A DNA stretch of 64,000 nt from Papilionanthe hookeriana x Papilionanthe teres (taxonomy: Eukaryota > Streptophyta > Magnoliopsida > Asparagales > Orchidaceae). Positions 35,187 to 47,234 of this stretch are shown piece after piece. The notes beneath the pieces are model-generated. The model worked only from the letters and a program-made list of their open reading frames with translations, was not told the DNA's origin and searched no databases. The position numbers and the translations under genes are program-made. The stretch is taken from NCBI GenBank assembly GCA_022702705.1, contig CM040428.1, positions 113,168,022-113,232,021 on the forward strand. Direction: 5' to 3'. Position 1 is the stretch's first letter. Each line of letters begins with the position of its first letter.

Positions 35187-36387
35187 GAACACTGCATTAA
35201 GGGAGACTTAAAGCCATTCTCAATACATGAAGTGGGCATTCACGAAGACGCCGCCTACTACGCTCTCCCAAAGAAAACAGTCATTTCAAGAGAAGTCGTG
35301 ACAAATAAAGTTGAAAATTCAGAAAGAACACCAAAATAGGAACATCCACCTCTACTTCAACGATCTCCCAGCACTCCTTCACAACGAGTTGGTGGAGGTT
35401 CTTTTAGCCCACGCATCTGAGGTCGAGGTTAGGGACGCGGGCGAGGGAGAACTCACCAGATTGTTGAACTGACGAAGTCAGCGATCAGTATCAACGTAGA
35501 AGAAATCTATGAAGTAGATAAATTTGATAAAGAAACAATGATGATAAGTTTGAAGAAGCCTCAGTTCAAAATCTTTTTGGAAGATACAGAAAGGGGTGAA
35601 TATGAGTCAATGTACGATCGAATTAACAATTATGTTCAAGTCATAACCCTAACTCTGATCCATCATTAAAAGATTAAGAGTATGGAGGTCAAGAAAGTCC
35701 ATAATGGTGGTTTTAAACCAATCAAGTTTTACCGAGCTTCTCCTTCTACTTCTGAACCTTATGTAATTCTCGAAGAAAACGAGTCTAATGAATTAATGGA
35801 ATTACCTTTTAGTTACTTTTCGCCATGTATACAATTTTAATTCAACAAGGATTTGTGTTAAAGAAAATGCCAAAAGATAAATTACAATCATTTGAAAAAT
35901 TATGGAATGTAAAAGGAAAGAAACTCAATTCGAAGAAGATCTTGGGTTTGGAACGATTGGACCGGTCGATGACTTGGGAATTTGCATTATTGTTACTAGC
36001 CAGTCAGAAAAAGATTGCTTGACGTTCAAGATGAATTTGAAGATCAACCGATAGATGACGCTCCGTCAGAGTTCAAAGAAGAACACAAATCAATAGTGGA
36101 TGAACTAAAGAAAATCAACCTCGGGACTGAGGAGCAGCCCCGACCAACTTTCTTAAGTTCACTACTCAGTGAAGAGGAATCTACAGATTTGATAAAGTTA
36201 TTGTGAGAATTCAAAGATTGCTTCACCTGGATTTATGACGAAATGCCAAGATTATCTCCAGAGGCCGCAGTTCACCGACTCGGAGTAGATCAAAGTATAA
36301 CACCAGTAAAGCAAGCTCCCATAAGAATGCACCATGATATAAAACAACATGTCACACCCGAGGTGAAGAAGTTGATAGACGTTAACT
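35187..36387 (+). pseudogene. Protease-RT connection of gypsy polyprotein (broken)
   Basis: Fragments of the polyprotein are readable in several phases: 35,825-36,022 (MPKDKLQSFEKLWNVKGK) and 36,015-36,206 (acidic, ending STDLIKLL). Then come bases 36,207-36,390, whose sense includes 'FKDCFTWIYDEMPRL' and 'AVHRLGV', the typical entry to the RT domain in Tat elements. Stops at about 36,204 and nearby break continuity. Confidence 0.65.
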
Positions 36388-36819
36388 TTGTGCGGGAGGA
36401 GCAATAACCCCATGCGGTTAGCCAACGTCGTGCCAGTGAAAATTATGAATGGACAGATTCGAGTGTATGTCGACTTTAGGGACTTAAACAAAGCATGTCC
36501 AAAAGATGAGTTTTCATTTCCAATATCGGAACTAATGGTGGACATTGCATCAGCACACGATTTTTTCTCCTTCATGGATGGATCTTCAGGTTACAATCAA
36601 ATTAAGATGGTTCCAGAAGATGCAATGCTCACAGCTTTCAGAACTTCAATTTGGATTTACTGCTACATCGTATTATCGTTTAAACTGAAGTACGCTGGAG
36701 AAACATACCAAAGAGCAATGACAAAGATTTTTGATAACCTCATTCACAACCAATTAGAATGCTACATGGATAACTTAGTCATCAAGAGCAAAGTGAAGAA
36801 TGATCACCTATATGTTTGA
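36388..36819 (+). CDS. Ty3/gypsy reverse transcriptase core (catalytic residue changed)
   Basis: This is a 143-residue open frame with the canonical gypsy RT series: VRVYVDFRDLNKACPKD-like (residues 25-41), FPIS, 'DIASAHDFFSFMDGSSGYNQI' (first catalytic Asp in FMDG, near residue 64), then 'YQRAMTKIFDNLI' and 'ECYMDNLVIKSK' (near residues 125-136). The last box should be Y[VIM]DD; here the second Asp is Asn, a single G-to-A change, so the enzyme is predicted dead. The start is artificial; the frame is part of the pol polyprotein. Confidence 0.9.
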   Translation: MCGRSNNPMRLANVVPVKIMNGQIRVYVDFRDLNKACPKDEFSFPISELMVDIASAHDFFSFMDGSSGYNQIKMVPEDAMLTAFRTSIWIYCYIVLSFKLKYAGETYQRAMTKIFDNLIHNQLECYMDNLVIKSKVKNDHLYV

Positions 36820-37543
36820 GGATCGTATTTAAACGATTACGACAATACAATCTCATGATGAATCCCTTAAAGTGTGCATTTGGCATTACCTCCAAAAGAT
36901 TTCTATAATTTGTTCTCCATCATCGGGGAATCGAAATCGACCCAGATAAGATTAAATTTGTCTTAGAAATGCTTCCTTTTAAAGCCTTGAAATAGCTACC
37001 TAAGACGCTTTATTTCTAATATATCAGAAAGGTGTCTGCCTTTTTCAAATTTACTTCGAAAGAATTTCAAATTTTTTTGGGGAGAGCTGTGTCTATGGGC
37101 TTTCAAACATATTAAACGTTACTTGACGATACCACCTATTTTAGCAGCCCCTATCTCGGGTAGACCGTTAATACTTTATAATGCAGCCTTAGATGAGTCC
37201 CTTGGGGCCTTATTCGCTCAAGTTAATGATGAGGGTAAGGAAAATGCACTCTACTACCTGAGTTGATGTCTAATACCGGCAGAGATAAAGTACCCTTCTA
37301 TTAAGAAACATTGTCTTGCTTTGATTTTTGTCGCTCAAAACCATAAACAATACATGTTTCTCACAAGGTCAACATCATTTTGAAAGTTAATCTATTGCAG
37401 TATTTGATGATCTGACCAACACTTTCTAGATATTTAGCAAGGTGGTCAATGATTTTATTGCAATTTAATATGACCTTCGTGCCCCTTCACACTGTCAAAG
37501 GGCAGATGTTGTCAAAGGGAAGATTCTCGTAGACTTTCTCGCA
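36820..37543 (+). pseudogene. RT thumb and first RNase H (broken)
   Basis: Pieces in shifting frames give the thumb region ('LKCAFGI', 'FLGFVV'-like positions) and then 'LYYLS..LIPAEIKYPSIKKHCLALIFVAQ', the RNase H segment that follows RT in gypsy pol. Several stops at 37,260-37,500. Confidence 0.65.
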
Positions 37544-37910
37544 TTGCACCCACTTCCAGCTGGGTCCCGTCTCAACGATGAGTTACCAGACAAGCAGATA
37601 CTACAAGTGGAACAGTTACATTCCATATGTTTGGAAATGTACTTCGATGGAGCTTCATCAGCTAGAAGAGACAAAGCACAACAAACAGTAATACCCAGCA
37701 CAGCAGGAATCGGTCTGATCTTTGTTACACCAGATCAGCAGATGCTAAGATTCTCCTACCACTTGACGGAATCATGCACAAATAATGAAGCAGAATATGA
37801 AGCACTAATCACCGTTTTGGAATTAGTAATATTGATGAAATAACGGACATTGACATTTATGGCGACTCGCAACTCATCATTCAGTAAGTGGCAAGATAAT
37901 ATAAGATCTG
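37544..37910 (+). CDS. Second (archaeal-type) RNase H domain (fragment)
   Basis: The 99-residue frame at 37,544-37,843 contains MYFDGASSARR (first acidic residue in DGA), 'AGIGLIFVTP', and 'TNNEAEYEALI' (catalytic Glu). A stop follows, and just after it, in another phase, come 'DIYGDSQLII' (third acidic residue). This extra RNase H following the regular one is a hallmark of the Tat lineage (Tat, Retand, Ogre) of plant gypsy elements. One indel near 37,840 breaks the domain. Confidence 0.8.
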
Positions 37911-38169
37911 AAGCCAAGAATGGAAGAATACAACCGGTATAAGATGAAATTACTAAAGCAAAATCCTAGTGTGACATTCTACAGGATTCCTTGAGCAGGC
38001 AATGCCCATGTGGATGCTTTAGTAGAGCTTGCTAAAGAATTGGCTTATCTACCCGAAGATTCTACTGACATTATTGTACAAGGACGTCAAGTTTTATCAC
38101 AGATTGACCTCGACAGTTTACCTAAGCTTGGAAAAGAAGAGATACCAGCTACAGTGTCAGATGATACAA

Positions 38170-39420
38170 AAGATTAGCGTCAACCAATAACATAATGTTT
38201 GTAAACAGGAAGATTGCCTTAAGACAAGTCAGTAGATCATCAAAAGAGGGCTTTGTCATATGCTCTAATCGATAACATTTATACAGAAGATCTTTTGATC
38301 AGATGTGACTGAGATACCTGTGCAGAGCAGAAGCGCAGAATATCATCAAAGAAGTGCATGTTGGATTATGTGGAGCACATCAGTCGGGGCCAAAGATGAA
38401 AATGAAGATTAAAAAACTTGGATATTATTAGCCAGCAATGATGATCGACTGCATGGATATCTAAGAAATGTCATCAATGCCAAGTGCATGGAGTGGTCTT
38501 GCACTAACCTCTGAATGTTCCACACCCCACGATCGTGTCGTGGCCATTCGAGTGTTGGGGCACGGATATAGCGGGTCTGATAGGCCCTCCATCTTTAAAA
38601 GGACACAGATTCATACTTGTCGCTTCAGATTACTTTAAATGAGCAGAGGCAGTTCCATTACGGGAATTCATAGCATAGTAGGTGTTACAGTTTTTCATGA
38701 ACTAGATTTTCTACCGCTTCGGTGTACCTCGCAAAATTATTTCAGATAATGTCTCTGTCTTCAAGAGCACAACATCAGCAATTTCATCAGAAGACGTGGG
38801 ATAGATTGGTGGTATTCAACCATCTACTACCCCAAAGCCAACGGATTAATAGAGGCTTTCAATAAGTAAATTATACAAATCTTAAAGAAAATGCTAGAGG
38901 ATAACAAAAAAGGATGCACGAGAAGTTACTAGAAGCGTTTTAGGCATACAAGACGACAATCAGAACGCCGATGTAGTCTACGCCTTACGCACTTGTCTAC
39001 GGGTCCGAGGCAATGCTTCCGTTAGAGGTTCAACTATCATCACTCCGAATCTTCATCGCCAATAAAATTACAACAGAAGAGAATGCTAAACTCTGACTTG
39101 CAGAGTGGAAAGCCTTGAAGGGAAATAGTTACTTGCACAACATAATTTGTAACTTTATCAGGCAAAGATGATTTAAGCCTATGACAAATTGGTTCGCCCG
39201 AGGTCGTTTAAAGCTGGTGACCTCGTCCTCATTATCAGAAGGCCTATTCTTGCACATCACAAGATAAGTGAAAATTTTGAACAAACCTGGGAGGGACCAT
39301 TTGTGGTAGAGAAGTTTTACTCTACAAGCTGGTGGATTCTGAAGGAGATAGGCCCATGTTGTCAATAAATGGATGATACCTAAAGATGTATTATACGACA
39401 TTACAAATCTGAAGAATGAT
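38170..39420 (+). pseudogene. Gypsy integrase (broken)
   Basis: Zinc-binding HHCC elements are visible at about 38,290-38,400 (including EVHVGLCGAH). Then come 'WPFE.WG.DI' (core Asp), 'FGVPRKIISDN' (second Asp, about 38,715-38,745), 'KANGLIEAFNK' (catalytic Glu, about 38,835-38,865), 'NKKGWHEKLLEA' (about 38,905-38,935), and 'TPYALVYGSEAMLPLEVQ' (about 38,975-39,030). The pieces lie in at least four phases with internal stops, so it cannot act. The final GPF-like C-terminal module is about 39,290-39,370. Confidence 0.8.
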
Positions 39421-39682
39421 GTTCATTCCAATATAGTCGTGTGTCCAAGTGTCTGTGACTGGATCCTAAATTAAATAAATTTTGTAATCAAAATCAAATG
39501 GAATAAAATAAATTTTTATGAAATAAAACGCTCTCACAATTGAAATCTTTTAATTCCAAACCTTGTAAAGTTGTATTAAATAAGATAATGGAATCTATTA
39601 AAAGTTAAAATTGAATGAATTATAATAATTTGTTATTATTCTTGTTCATACAAAGTACCGCCTTACTGATGTTTCCCTTATC

Positions 39683-39871
39683 TTGTGCAAAAAAATCTCA
39701 GAAAGAAAGCTAGTTTTTGCATTTAAAGACGGCTTGTATCTAGCGCTCAGAGAAGAGAAGACACCTGAGGGAGATGTGGAAAATTTTGACATGGATTTCT
39801 CCCAAGTCAATGTGGATTATGAGGGAGCACTCATGGAGTTAGTTAGCCATAGGGAAGCCGAGGGCGTGTAG
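39683..39871 (+). CDS. Short conserved frame downstream of integrase
   Basis: This is a 62-residue frame with RKLVFAFKDGLYLALREE at residues 8-25. The AlkB-bearing element has a similar piece (RLVLNFKNGVSLALDE, 61,018-61,224 minus), also directly after its integrase. I know of no named family. In the other element this segment is the N-terminus of a frame leading to AlkB; here nothing AlkB-like follows, because LTR-like block B begins at about 40,060. Confidence 0.5.
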   Translation: MCKKISERKLVFAFKDGLYLALREEKTPEGDVENFDMDFSQVNVDYEGALMELVSHREAEGV

Positions 39872-40059
39872 TCATTGGTCAGAATCAGCGAACAAGAAGA
39901 AGGAGAAACGTCGAGGCAAGGAGCCACCAGTGGTTTCACTGACTCACACCTCCATGCGGTAAGAAATAAGTGAGTCCCGTCGATGATCACCAGACTAGAA
40001 GGAGATCTAATTACTGATGTCGTAGAAAGGACTGCTGATGCTCGAACTTTTTATATTGC

Positions 40060-41681
40060 AAGAACTTATGAACTCAAATTTATATATATTTATAATGATT
40101 TGTAAAGTCCAAACTTTAACGCAAGTATACGTATTGTATCAAGTAATACAAAACTCTAATGGAGTCCTGACTATCAATCCCACAGGGAAGGCACGATTCT
40201 TACAATAGATAATGTAATACTGAAATATAATACTCAAATCGCAATTAAAGTTTAAGTTAACTTCTACTAAATAGATGCAGAAAACGATAACAATTAAGCA
40301 AACTACAATTACCTCTAAAATCTATAAAACAAAATTAACTAACAGACACACACTAAGCTTGTATTTGAAAGGTTTTGATGTATATGAAAAGTATCTTTCC
40401 TCTTGCAATGAGAATATGATGTGTGAATGATATAGAATGATTATTAATTGTATTGTTCCCAATAGGAGCATAAATGTTTCTTTACCATCAAAAGAGTACC
40501 TCCTCTTCCAAGCGTGAAAAGAACATTAACATATCGTAAGTTCAGTCACTAAATCTAAGGCCAGGCTGGGAGGATACCGGCTGTCACTACGGAGCTCCCA
40601 CTCACCCTTCACCTGAAGGCTAACCTTCGAGTTTAGTTACTAATCTTAGGACCAAATTGGGGATCTCAGCCTGTCACCCTAAAACCACCAACTTAAAGTT
40701 CATCAAAACACATTTCCCTATTTATTTGCCCTCAATTCCCATGAACTACGCAATTCATCCATGGACATTGAATGGATTCTTCATTATTGTTGTAGGACAC
40801 TCAATCCTTTCGGAGTAAATGTACAACAATAGATTTTAATAATTCAATTGGCCAAATCGAAAAGTAAATTAAGTTCAAAATGAAAAACCATCACAATTTC
40901 TTCAATACTTTAAAATCACTTCAAATCCACATCATCACATCATCACATCTCTATGCAAGAAGAAAGACAAAGGATACTACTCAGAATTCATAGAGAATAC
41001 ACAATAAAACATGGATTTTATATATAAAAGAAAAGTAATACAAACCACAAAAGCAAATACTACTTATCTCTTTCTCTTCCCCAATGCAAATCCCTTGAAG
41101 TTCCTTTGAATCCTTTTCTCTCTTCTTTGTAACACTCAATTCCCTCTTTAGAAAGGAAAGGAAGAAGTAATCTCTCAGTTTACTCCTTCTCCTTCACTCC
41201 TTAGAGAAGATTCCCTCTCAAATCTTCACTTCTACACTCTTCTCTAATAAGCCCTAACACTCAATACACTCACTCCCTCTCTAGAACTCTCTACCACTAC
41301 CCTAGAACCACCCACACTTCTTCCAAAAATAGTTACATATATGTTAGAAATGAAATCCCAAGAGTTTCCTTAAGCATCCCTTAAAAAAGTCGCAAAAACT
41401 CATCAAATTTGAATTGCACTGACATTGGGTGCCGGCGGCGCTCTATCGCCTGAATATTTTCTAGAGCTCTCAGGAAAATGGCACCGGCGGCGCCACAAGC
41501 TAGTTTTCTCTATTTTGCTTCTTTTCGCTCTGAATTCATTCCTTTTCACTTGTTTTCGCTCCAATCACCAAAAATCATCATACCTGCAATAAATCATAAA
41601 AAATACCTTTCTTTAAAGTGCAATATTACCAAAAATGGGCAAAATTATATAGCAAAAACAATATATATTTTTGTTCCATCA
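40060..41681 (-). mobile_element. LTR-like block B, right-arm copy
   Basis: Read on the minus strand it begins just after the polypurine-like GGGGGATTTT (41,681-41,694) and ends near 40,060. It contains a CGCC-rich patch (41,430-41,490), a polypyrimidine region (41,090-41,290, plus sense) and the conserved end 'gactccattagag' (about 40,160). It aligns along its whole length with block A but with many differences. Confidence 0.55.
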
Positions 41682-41694
41682 AAATCCCCCAAAC

Positions 41695-42970
41695 TTAACT
41701 ATTATTTGTCCTCAAGTAATCCTTTTACTACATAAATATATAACTCAAGGCAATGTACTTTTCACCTGTAAGACTCCTCTTTCACATAGTCTTTCAAGGT
41801 ACTCTTAATGTGACAAATTATGGTTTATCTTAAAATAAATAGAAGACAAAAACCCTTAGACTTGATTGCTAAATATTCTTATACCTGTAGTGTTGACCCG
41901 AGTTACTAAATTTCTCTCTAAAAGTCTTATCAATATAAACTTTATCAGAATGTAGGCCAATACTTTAAATATAAATTTAGAAATGAAATCAAGTTTTCCC
42001 TTTAGGGTGACTCAAGTGAAGCCAATTTTTTATTATGCATCTCCTCAAGCTTCTCCTCATAAATATTTTTCTTTCTTTTTTTTTCTTTTTCTTCTTTATT
42101 TTTTTTCTTTTTTTGGGATTGTTTTTCAATCATTTTTTTTCTTTCCTTTTTTTCTTTTTTTTTTAATGAGGATTACTATATATGGATAGCCCTTCAATGA
42201 TTTTGAACTTCACTCTCCTCTTTCTAAAGTTCAAACTTGAAATACCTCCTTACTTTATAATTAGGTATGAGCTTTATTATTCATCATAAAGTCACAATCT
42301 CTTCTTAACACATAATACTTTAAGTCTCTTAACATTTCAAAAATATAGTTTTCTTTACTTTAAATACTTAACTATAATCAAATCATTTCATACCAAATAT
42401 CTTACCTCTATAAAATTAACCTTTATTACTAAAAACTTTCATCCAATCCTTCCATAATATTCCTCTGAAATAAAAAGTTTTAGTTATCTAAAGTGAGGTT
42501 CAACTGCCAGAGGTTATGCTAATAATTTTTGAAAATATAATAATTGAGAACAAATAAAAGTTAATATTTTTCTACCCTCTCTCAAACTTAAATTTTTCAA
42601 TAAATTTGAAACAGTAGAGAGTAAAAGAAACTAACCTTTTTGTGCTGGGATCTTGAAATCTTCAAAAGCTATCTAGTATTAGTCAAAATTTACAACTAGC
42701 AGGTATGAAACAGTTAGTAACAGTGATATAAAAATTTTAAACATTTGCAGGGTAAAGAGATATTAACTTTAAACATATAAACATCCAACAAAACACCACA
42801 ACTACTAAACAAATTATCACAACACTACACAGTTCATTTATCAATTTCAACTTTTCATTACAACATAACAATGCATCAACAGGTTTACACATCACATGGA
42901 AAGTAAATAACTACTACATCACAAAAAAATACAACTCACAACAAGAAAAAAAGAAACAAAAACAGACAAA
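41695..42970 (-). other. 3' non-coding region of non-autonomous LTR element
   Basis: This lies between plant-transposon-protein frame 2 and LTR B. It contains the C/T-rich (gene-sense purine) tract at 42,060-42,170 with the inverted pair GATTG / CAATC (plus: 'ggattgtttttcaatc', 42,117-42,132). The rest is AT-rich, without frames. Confidence 0.55.
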
Positions 42971-44094
42971 CTACCACTCTTCATCACCAGGTTCATCAGC
43001 AGGGTCAGCAGGATTAGGTCTATACGGTGTATAGTTGGGGCAAGTAGGGAATATCACATCAGTCTCCCCCCTCATGAATCTGACCTGAGCATCATGATAG
43101 GAAATATCGAACTCGACTCTTCTTCTCATATAATCTTCATTTACATCACTTCTAGCCTCAAACACATCCATCCTACCATGGAGTCTATCCATACTAGCAC
43201 CCTGTAATCTCAACTGCTCCATAATATCGAACAAAGTAGGGGGCTCGGACGTAGATGGAATGTCATAGCTCATAGTAGGAATATCAGCACTCCTACTCTC
43301 ATCTCGTGCTCCAACATGAGACTCATAAGTACAAATGATAGTCTTTGTAATCGATCTCAATGGAATAGCTACCTCTTCAGAACTATTAAATTCTACTCCA
43401 GACTGTACACATAGGGCATGAACTAGGGCAGGATGTCTTAATCCTCCAGTGGTCTCTCCTCTATCAATAGACTGAATGTTCTTCAAGACAGTAGCTCCAA
43501 TATCAATCTTCTTCATATTCTGAATACAATAGTTCAAATTTGCTCTATCCTTTGTAACTTCACTATGGTGATAAGAAGGTAACAATCTTACTGAATTGAA
43601 ATAGTGTCAAACTTTAGATGCAACGTTTAACTTGGAAGCAGGGAAGTTAATCATCTATTTTTGACTCACTTTCCATTCCCCTTTTCCATCTGTCAGAAAA
43701 GCAGTCACTTCCTTCATATTTGCTTCTCGGGAATTAAAATTTTCATATTCACATACAAAAGGTTCCCGCGTCTAATAAAGTGCATTGATACGCTGAGGGG
43801 TGAATTCAACCATTTTTCCTCTAATTAGCACATATTCAGTCTCAGTCCAGGGCACATTTGCATAGAACTCTCTCACAACACCCAAAACAGCATTTATAGT
43901 CAAATAACAAAATCTTTCCCAATTTCGCTCTGTAATTAACTGTTCTACAGATCAACCAGGATTGTCAAAAACTCGATCCTGAATACACTTCTTATTGTAA
44001 AGTTATGAATTAAAACAAAATTGCTCCTTGACATTGACAAGTCTTTCTTCATCATAATCAAATTTTCTCTCCCCTTACTCATCCTTGGAGCCAT
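42971..44094 (-). CDS. Putative plant transposon protein, frame 2 (right arm, best copy)
   Basis: The C-terminal 204 residues (42,971-43,585) are open. They begin LLPSYHHSEVTKDRA-like, pass YCIQNMKKIDIG, and 'DRGETTGGLRHPALVHALC', then a variable Ser/Pro part, a coiled-coil-like 'MEQLRLQGASMDRLHGRM', and an acidic end. The upstream part (44,094 to 43,586) starts MAPRMSKGREN and is split by indels. The '(L)LPSYHHSEVTKDR...YCI..GKKIDIG' order is what I remember of the 'putative plant transposon protein' domain (PF20167), common in plant gypsy-type elements. Function unknown. It is the main cargo of the element bounded by blocks A and B, which has no pol of its own. Confidence 0.65.
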
Positions 44095-44429
44095 ATGAAT
44101 TTCTAAAAATTGCAATAAAATTCCAATAAATTTCAAATCTACAATGTAACTAACTCCAAATACTATCCTAAACAAGTAAGAGAAAATTTCATCATAGGAG
44201 ATCCCAAAATTTCTTTAAAAATTCCAAAATTCCAATCTAAGCAATGTGAGAGATTCCTATGGTGAAAATAAAAAATTTTTAACTCAAAGTGAAGCTCTTA
44301 CAAAGAGAAGTGTAGATCCGGTCTCGAAAAACCTTGAAATCGCTTCAAATCCAAGATCTAACAAGCCCTAGGTCTTCAAAATCGTGAAAATGGAGGAGGA
44401 AGTTTAAAGCAATGGAAAAAATTGTGGGT

Positions 44430-44600
44430 CCCAGGGTCAAAATCACGAAATAAATGGGTTTTGGCCTTTTTCTATACTAGGACGCCGGCGACGCTCTATT
44501 TTTTTAAATTGGCCAATGTCTTTGGATTTGGACGCCGGGGCGCCCATTCTGGAGCCGGCGGCGCCAGTGCAAAAATTTTTTTGTGTCAAAAAACTTTTTC
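44430..44600. other. GC-rich leader patch of non-autonomous element
   Basis: CGCCGG-type words cluster at 44,480-44,570 upstream of frame 2. The mirror is 8,905-8,990. The short frames over it (44,422-44,604 plus; 44,443-44,634 minus) look compositional. Confidence 0.5.
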
Positions 44601-44964
44601 GTAATTTCAATCGTTTCGTCCTCCACAATGACATTTAATACTTCATTAAGCATCTATTTCATCACACAAGCAATAACTAACATAATTCTTACACAAACAA
44701 CATAAAACATCACTTCTATATATAAAATCCACATTACAGCATAAACACCAATGTGTTCATCAAATCAAACCAAGAAATCTTAGATTTTTAGTGTTGAAAG
44801 TACACTACGATAAGAAAACACTAAAATTTAAGTATACACAATGAAATTAAGCATAGAAAATCCAAATGCAAACTACAAAGCAAAGAAAAGCAAATACTAA
44901 ACACACCAAACAAAATTAAGCAAAATAAAGCAAACACACATTAAACATAAGTAGAATCCAGTAA

Positions 44965-45321
44965 TCACTCATCAATTTCTGAACTATCTTCCTCTCTGAT
45001 ATCTCCAATTGATTGCTGATGCACGAACAAATTGTAGAAGGGATGAAATAGGAATTCATCAGATGAATCCTCAGTAATCACAACATTCTTCTTCATCAGA
45101 TTAATCAGGCCCATCTCAATCCGACCAGTGTGATCAAATTGTTCCTTCATCCTCCTGTCTATGTGATCAAATAAGTCAGAAATATTATTAATGGCATTCA
45201 AAACATTCTGTACTGCTTTTTCCAACTGCTTGATTCTCTTTAGTATCACTCTGGAATTTTCAAGAAAGTAATGTTGAATGAGTTGTGAAGTCTGATTTGG
45301 TTGATTAGCAAGCAGATTCAT
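44965..45321 (-). CDS. Small frame after LTR A (right arm, open)
   Basis: This is 118 residues, open. It starts MNLLANQPNQTSQLIQHYF, then has a long helical, coiled-coil-like segment (residues 22-75: LKRIKQLEKAVQNVLNAIN..), and ends in an acidic EEDSSEIDE tail. It lies about 190 bases downstream of the primer-binding-like site, the place where gag or a leader protein would sit. I do not recognise the family. It may be a Gag-like oligomerising protein or the degraded start of the same product as frame 2. Confidence 0.5.
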   Translation of the reverse strand: MNLLANQPNQTSQLIQHYFLENSRVILKRIKQLEKAVQNVLNAINNISDLFDHIDRRMKEQFDHTGRIEMGLINLMKKNVVITEDSSDEFLFHPFYNLFVHQQSIGDIREEDSSEIDE

Positions 45322-45510
45322 ATCTCATTCATCTCATACTGTTTGGTAGTCATAAAGATTAGTTGGATCAATAGGCCTCCAGGGAAGAAGAACCTTTTCC
45401 CAACTCTCATACGAAACTTATGATAGACTACATGACTTGAAGGTTAGCCCCTGCGCGTTTTTGTATATACTTTAAAAATGTAAGAATTCAACACCACTAC
45501 TAGAATATAT

Positions 45511-45536
45511 AAATCCTCAACAATAGTGCCAAAAAC
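45511..45536 (-). other. Primer-binding-like site after LTR A
   Basis: On the minus strand the sequence reads TTTTTGGCACTATTGTTGAG. It follows 'caagt' as the classical plant gypsy primer-binding site follows the LTR (usual form TGGCGCCGTTGCCGGGGA, from memory). It keeps the TGGC start and the spacing, and has T/A in place of several G/C. Its position marks the end of LTR-like block A. Confidence 0.45.
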
Positions 45537-45539
45537 TTG

Positions 45540-47222
45540 ACTTGGAGCGTAATTTTAATTTTAGTAACAATTATATTATAATCTTTTAATCGCAGAGTTA
45601 TCTTTAAAACGCAAGTGTACGTATCGCTCAAGCAATACAGGGCTCTAATGGAGTCCTGGTTATCGATCCCACAGAGAATATTTTAGAGGCTATAGACTAG
45701 GATTATAGAAATCAATTCCAGAATTACAACTAAATCGAAATTGTCTATCTGTCACTAATACGCAATCGATAATAATATGAAATTTAAATTAAACTATTTT
45801 TACTAACAAATAACAAATACTACTAAAGTTAAGCTCAAATTTGTAAGCAAGAATCTTTCTCCTTTGTTAAGATATTTAAGTGAATAGATAATTAGAATTA
45901 GTTTTTAATTAGTGTTGTGTCAAATAGGAGCATACCTATTCTTTACCCTTTGGTCTAGACATAAAAACCTTGACTAATCTGTGGCTAGGCTGGGAGGATA
46001 CCAGCTCTCACTTCGGAGCTCCCATGTTCCCCACACCTGAGGGCTAATAATCTACACTTCAGCACCCAAACGATAGGACCGAATTGAGGATTTAGCCTGT
46101 CACTCTAAAATCTCCAATTCAACGTCCGATTAATATTATTTCCCTATTTATTTGCACCCTGCTTCCAAGGATTTTGATCTCCCTGAATCTCATATGTACC
46201 CTTTACTATAGTTGTCGAACTCAATAGATTTTAACTGTTCAATTGGCTAGACTGAAAGTAAATTAAGATCTAAGTTAAAGATTATCACAACCTATTTAAA
46301 TCTTTTATGGCACATTAATTCTAATTATCATATCACAAAAATATCAAAACAAGTAGAAAGATAGAACAACTACTCAAAATTCATGGAGAGGATGCAATAA
46401 AACTTGGATTTCATATATAGAAGTAAATTACTACAAACTAAATTAAATAAACATAATTTATCTTAAATTTCTCCCCAAGCAAACTCCTTAAAGTTCCTCC
46501 GAATCTCTTCCTTCTTTAAGTACACAAAATTTTCTTTCGAAATGGCAATGTAGAAGAGATCTCTCACTTCCCTTCCACTCTTACTATCCTTCGAAAAATT
46601 CCTCACAATCTCTATTTGAACTCACTAATTAACTCTCTCTAATAACATTGGACACTAGTGGACTTTCTATAGGACACTAAGTAACTATTAGAAATCTCTA
46701 ATAGAAATTTTTACAGACTCTTAGTGACTTTTAGAGGACTCTAAAAGGACAACTTTTTGGCCTAAAACGGTTCTTTTTAAAGTTTTTGAAGAGTTTCAAA
46801 GGTTTTCGAGGCATCCCTTCGAAATCGTCCAGATTCGACGAATATTGTGAAAGAACCGCCGATCCCGCCGTTGGCGGCCTTGAGCTGCGCGGTCGGCAGC
46901 CTTCTAGAAACTGTGCTTTAAACAGACCCCGCCGTCGGCGGCCTCGACCTTCGCCATCGGCGGCCTCCCTTGGAATTAATTCTAAACTCTTGAGAAAATC
47001 ACGCCGTCAGCGCCCTAGACCTCGTCATCGGCGCCCTAGGTCAAATTTGCATATTTTAGCCCTTTTTGCTCCAAATTCGCTCCTTTTTACATATTTTCAC
47101 TCCTTTATCCTTAAATCTTCATACCTGCAAAAAAACACCAAAAATACCATTCTTTAAAGTGTAATATCATCAAAATCAGTGTAAAATAGGCATGAAAATC
47201 TTAACTTTTTTCCCTTGGGTCA
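45540..47222 (-). mobile_element. LTR-like block A, right-arm copy
   Basis: Bounded by a polypurine-like GGGGGATTTTG (minus, 47,222-47,234) and the primer-binding-like site at about 45,536. It contains a GC-rich patch at 46,855-47,035 with GCCG-type repeats. The distal part, with 'aagtgtacgtatcgctcaag' (about 45,613), is the best conserved between blocks A and B. Confidence 0.55.
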
Positions 47223-47234
47223 AAATCCCCCAAA

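Noticed and set aside
41983..42189. Phe-rich putative membrane peptide
   Set aside because: It is the translation of the C/T-rich tract (purine tract of the LTR element on the other strand).
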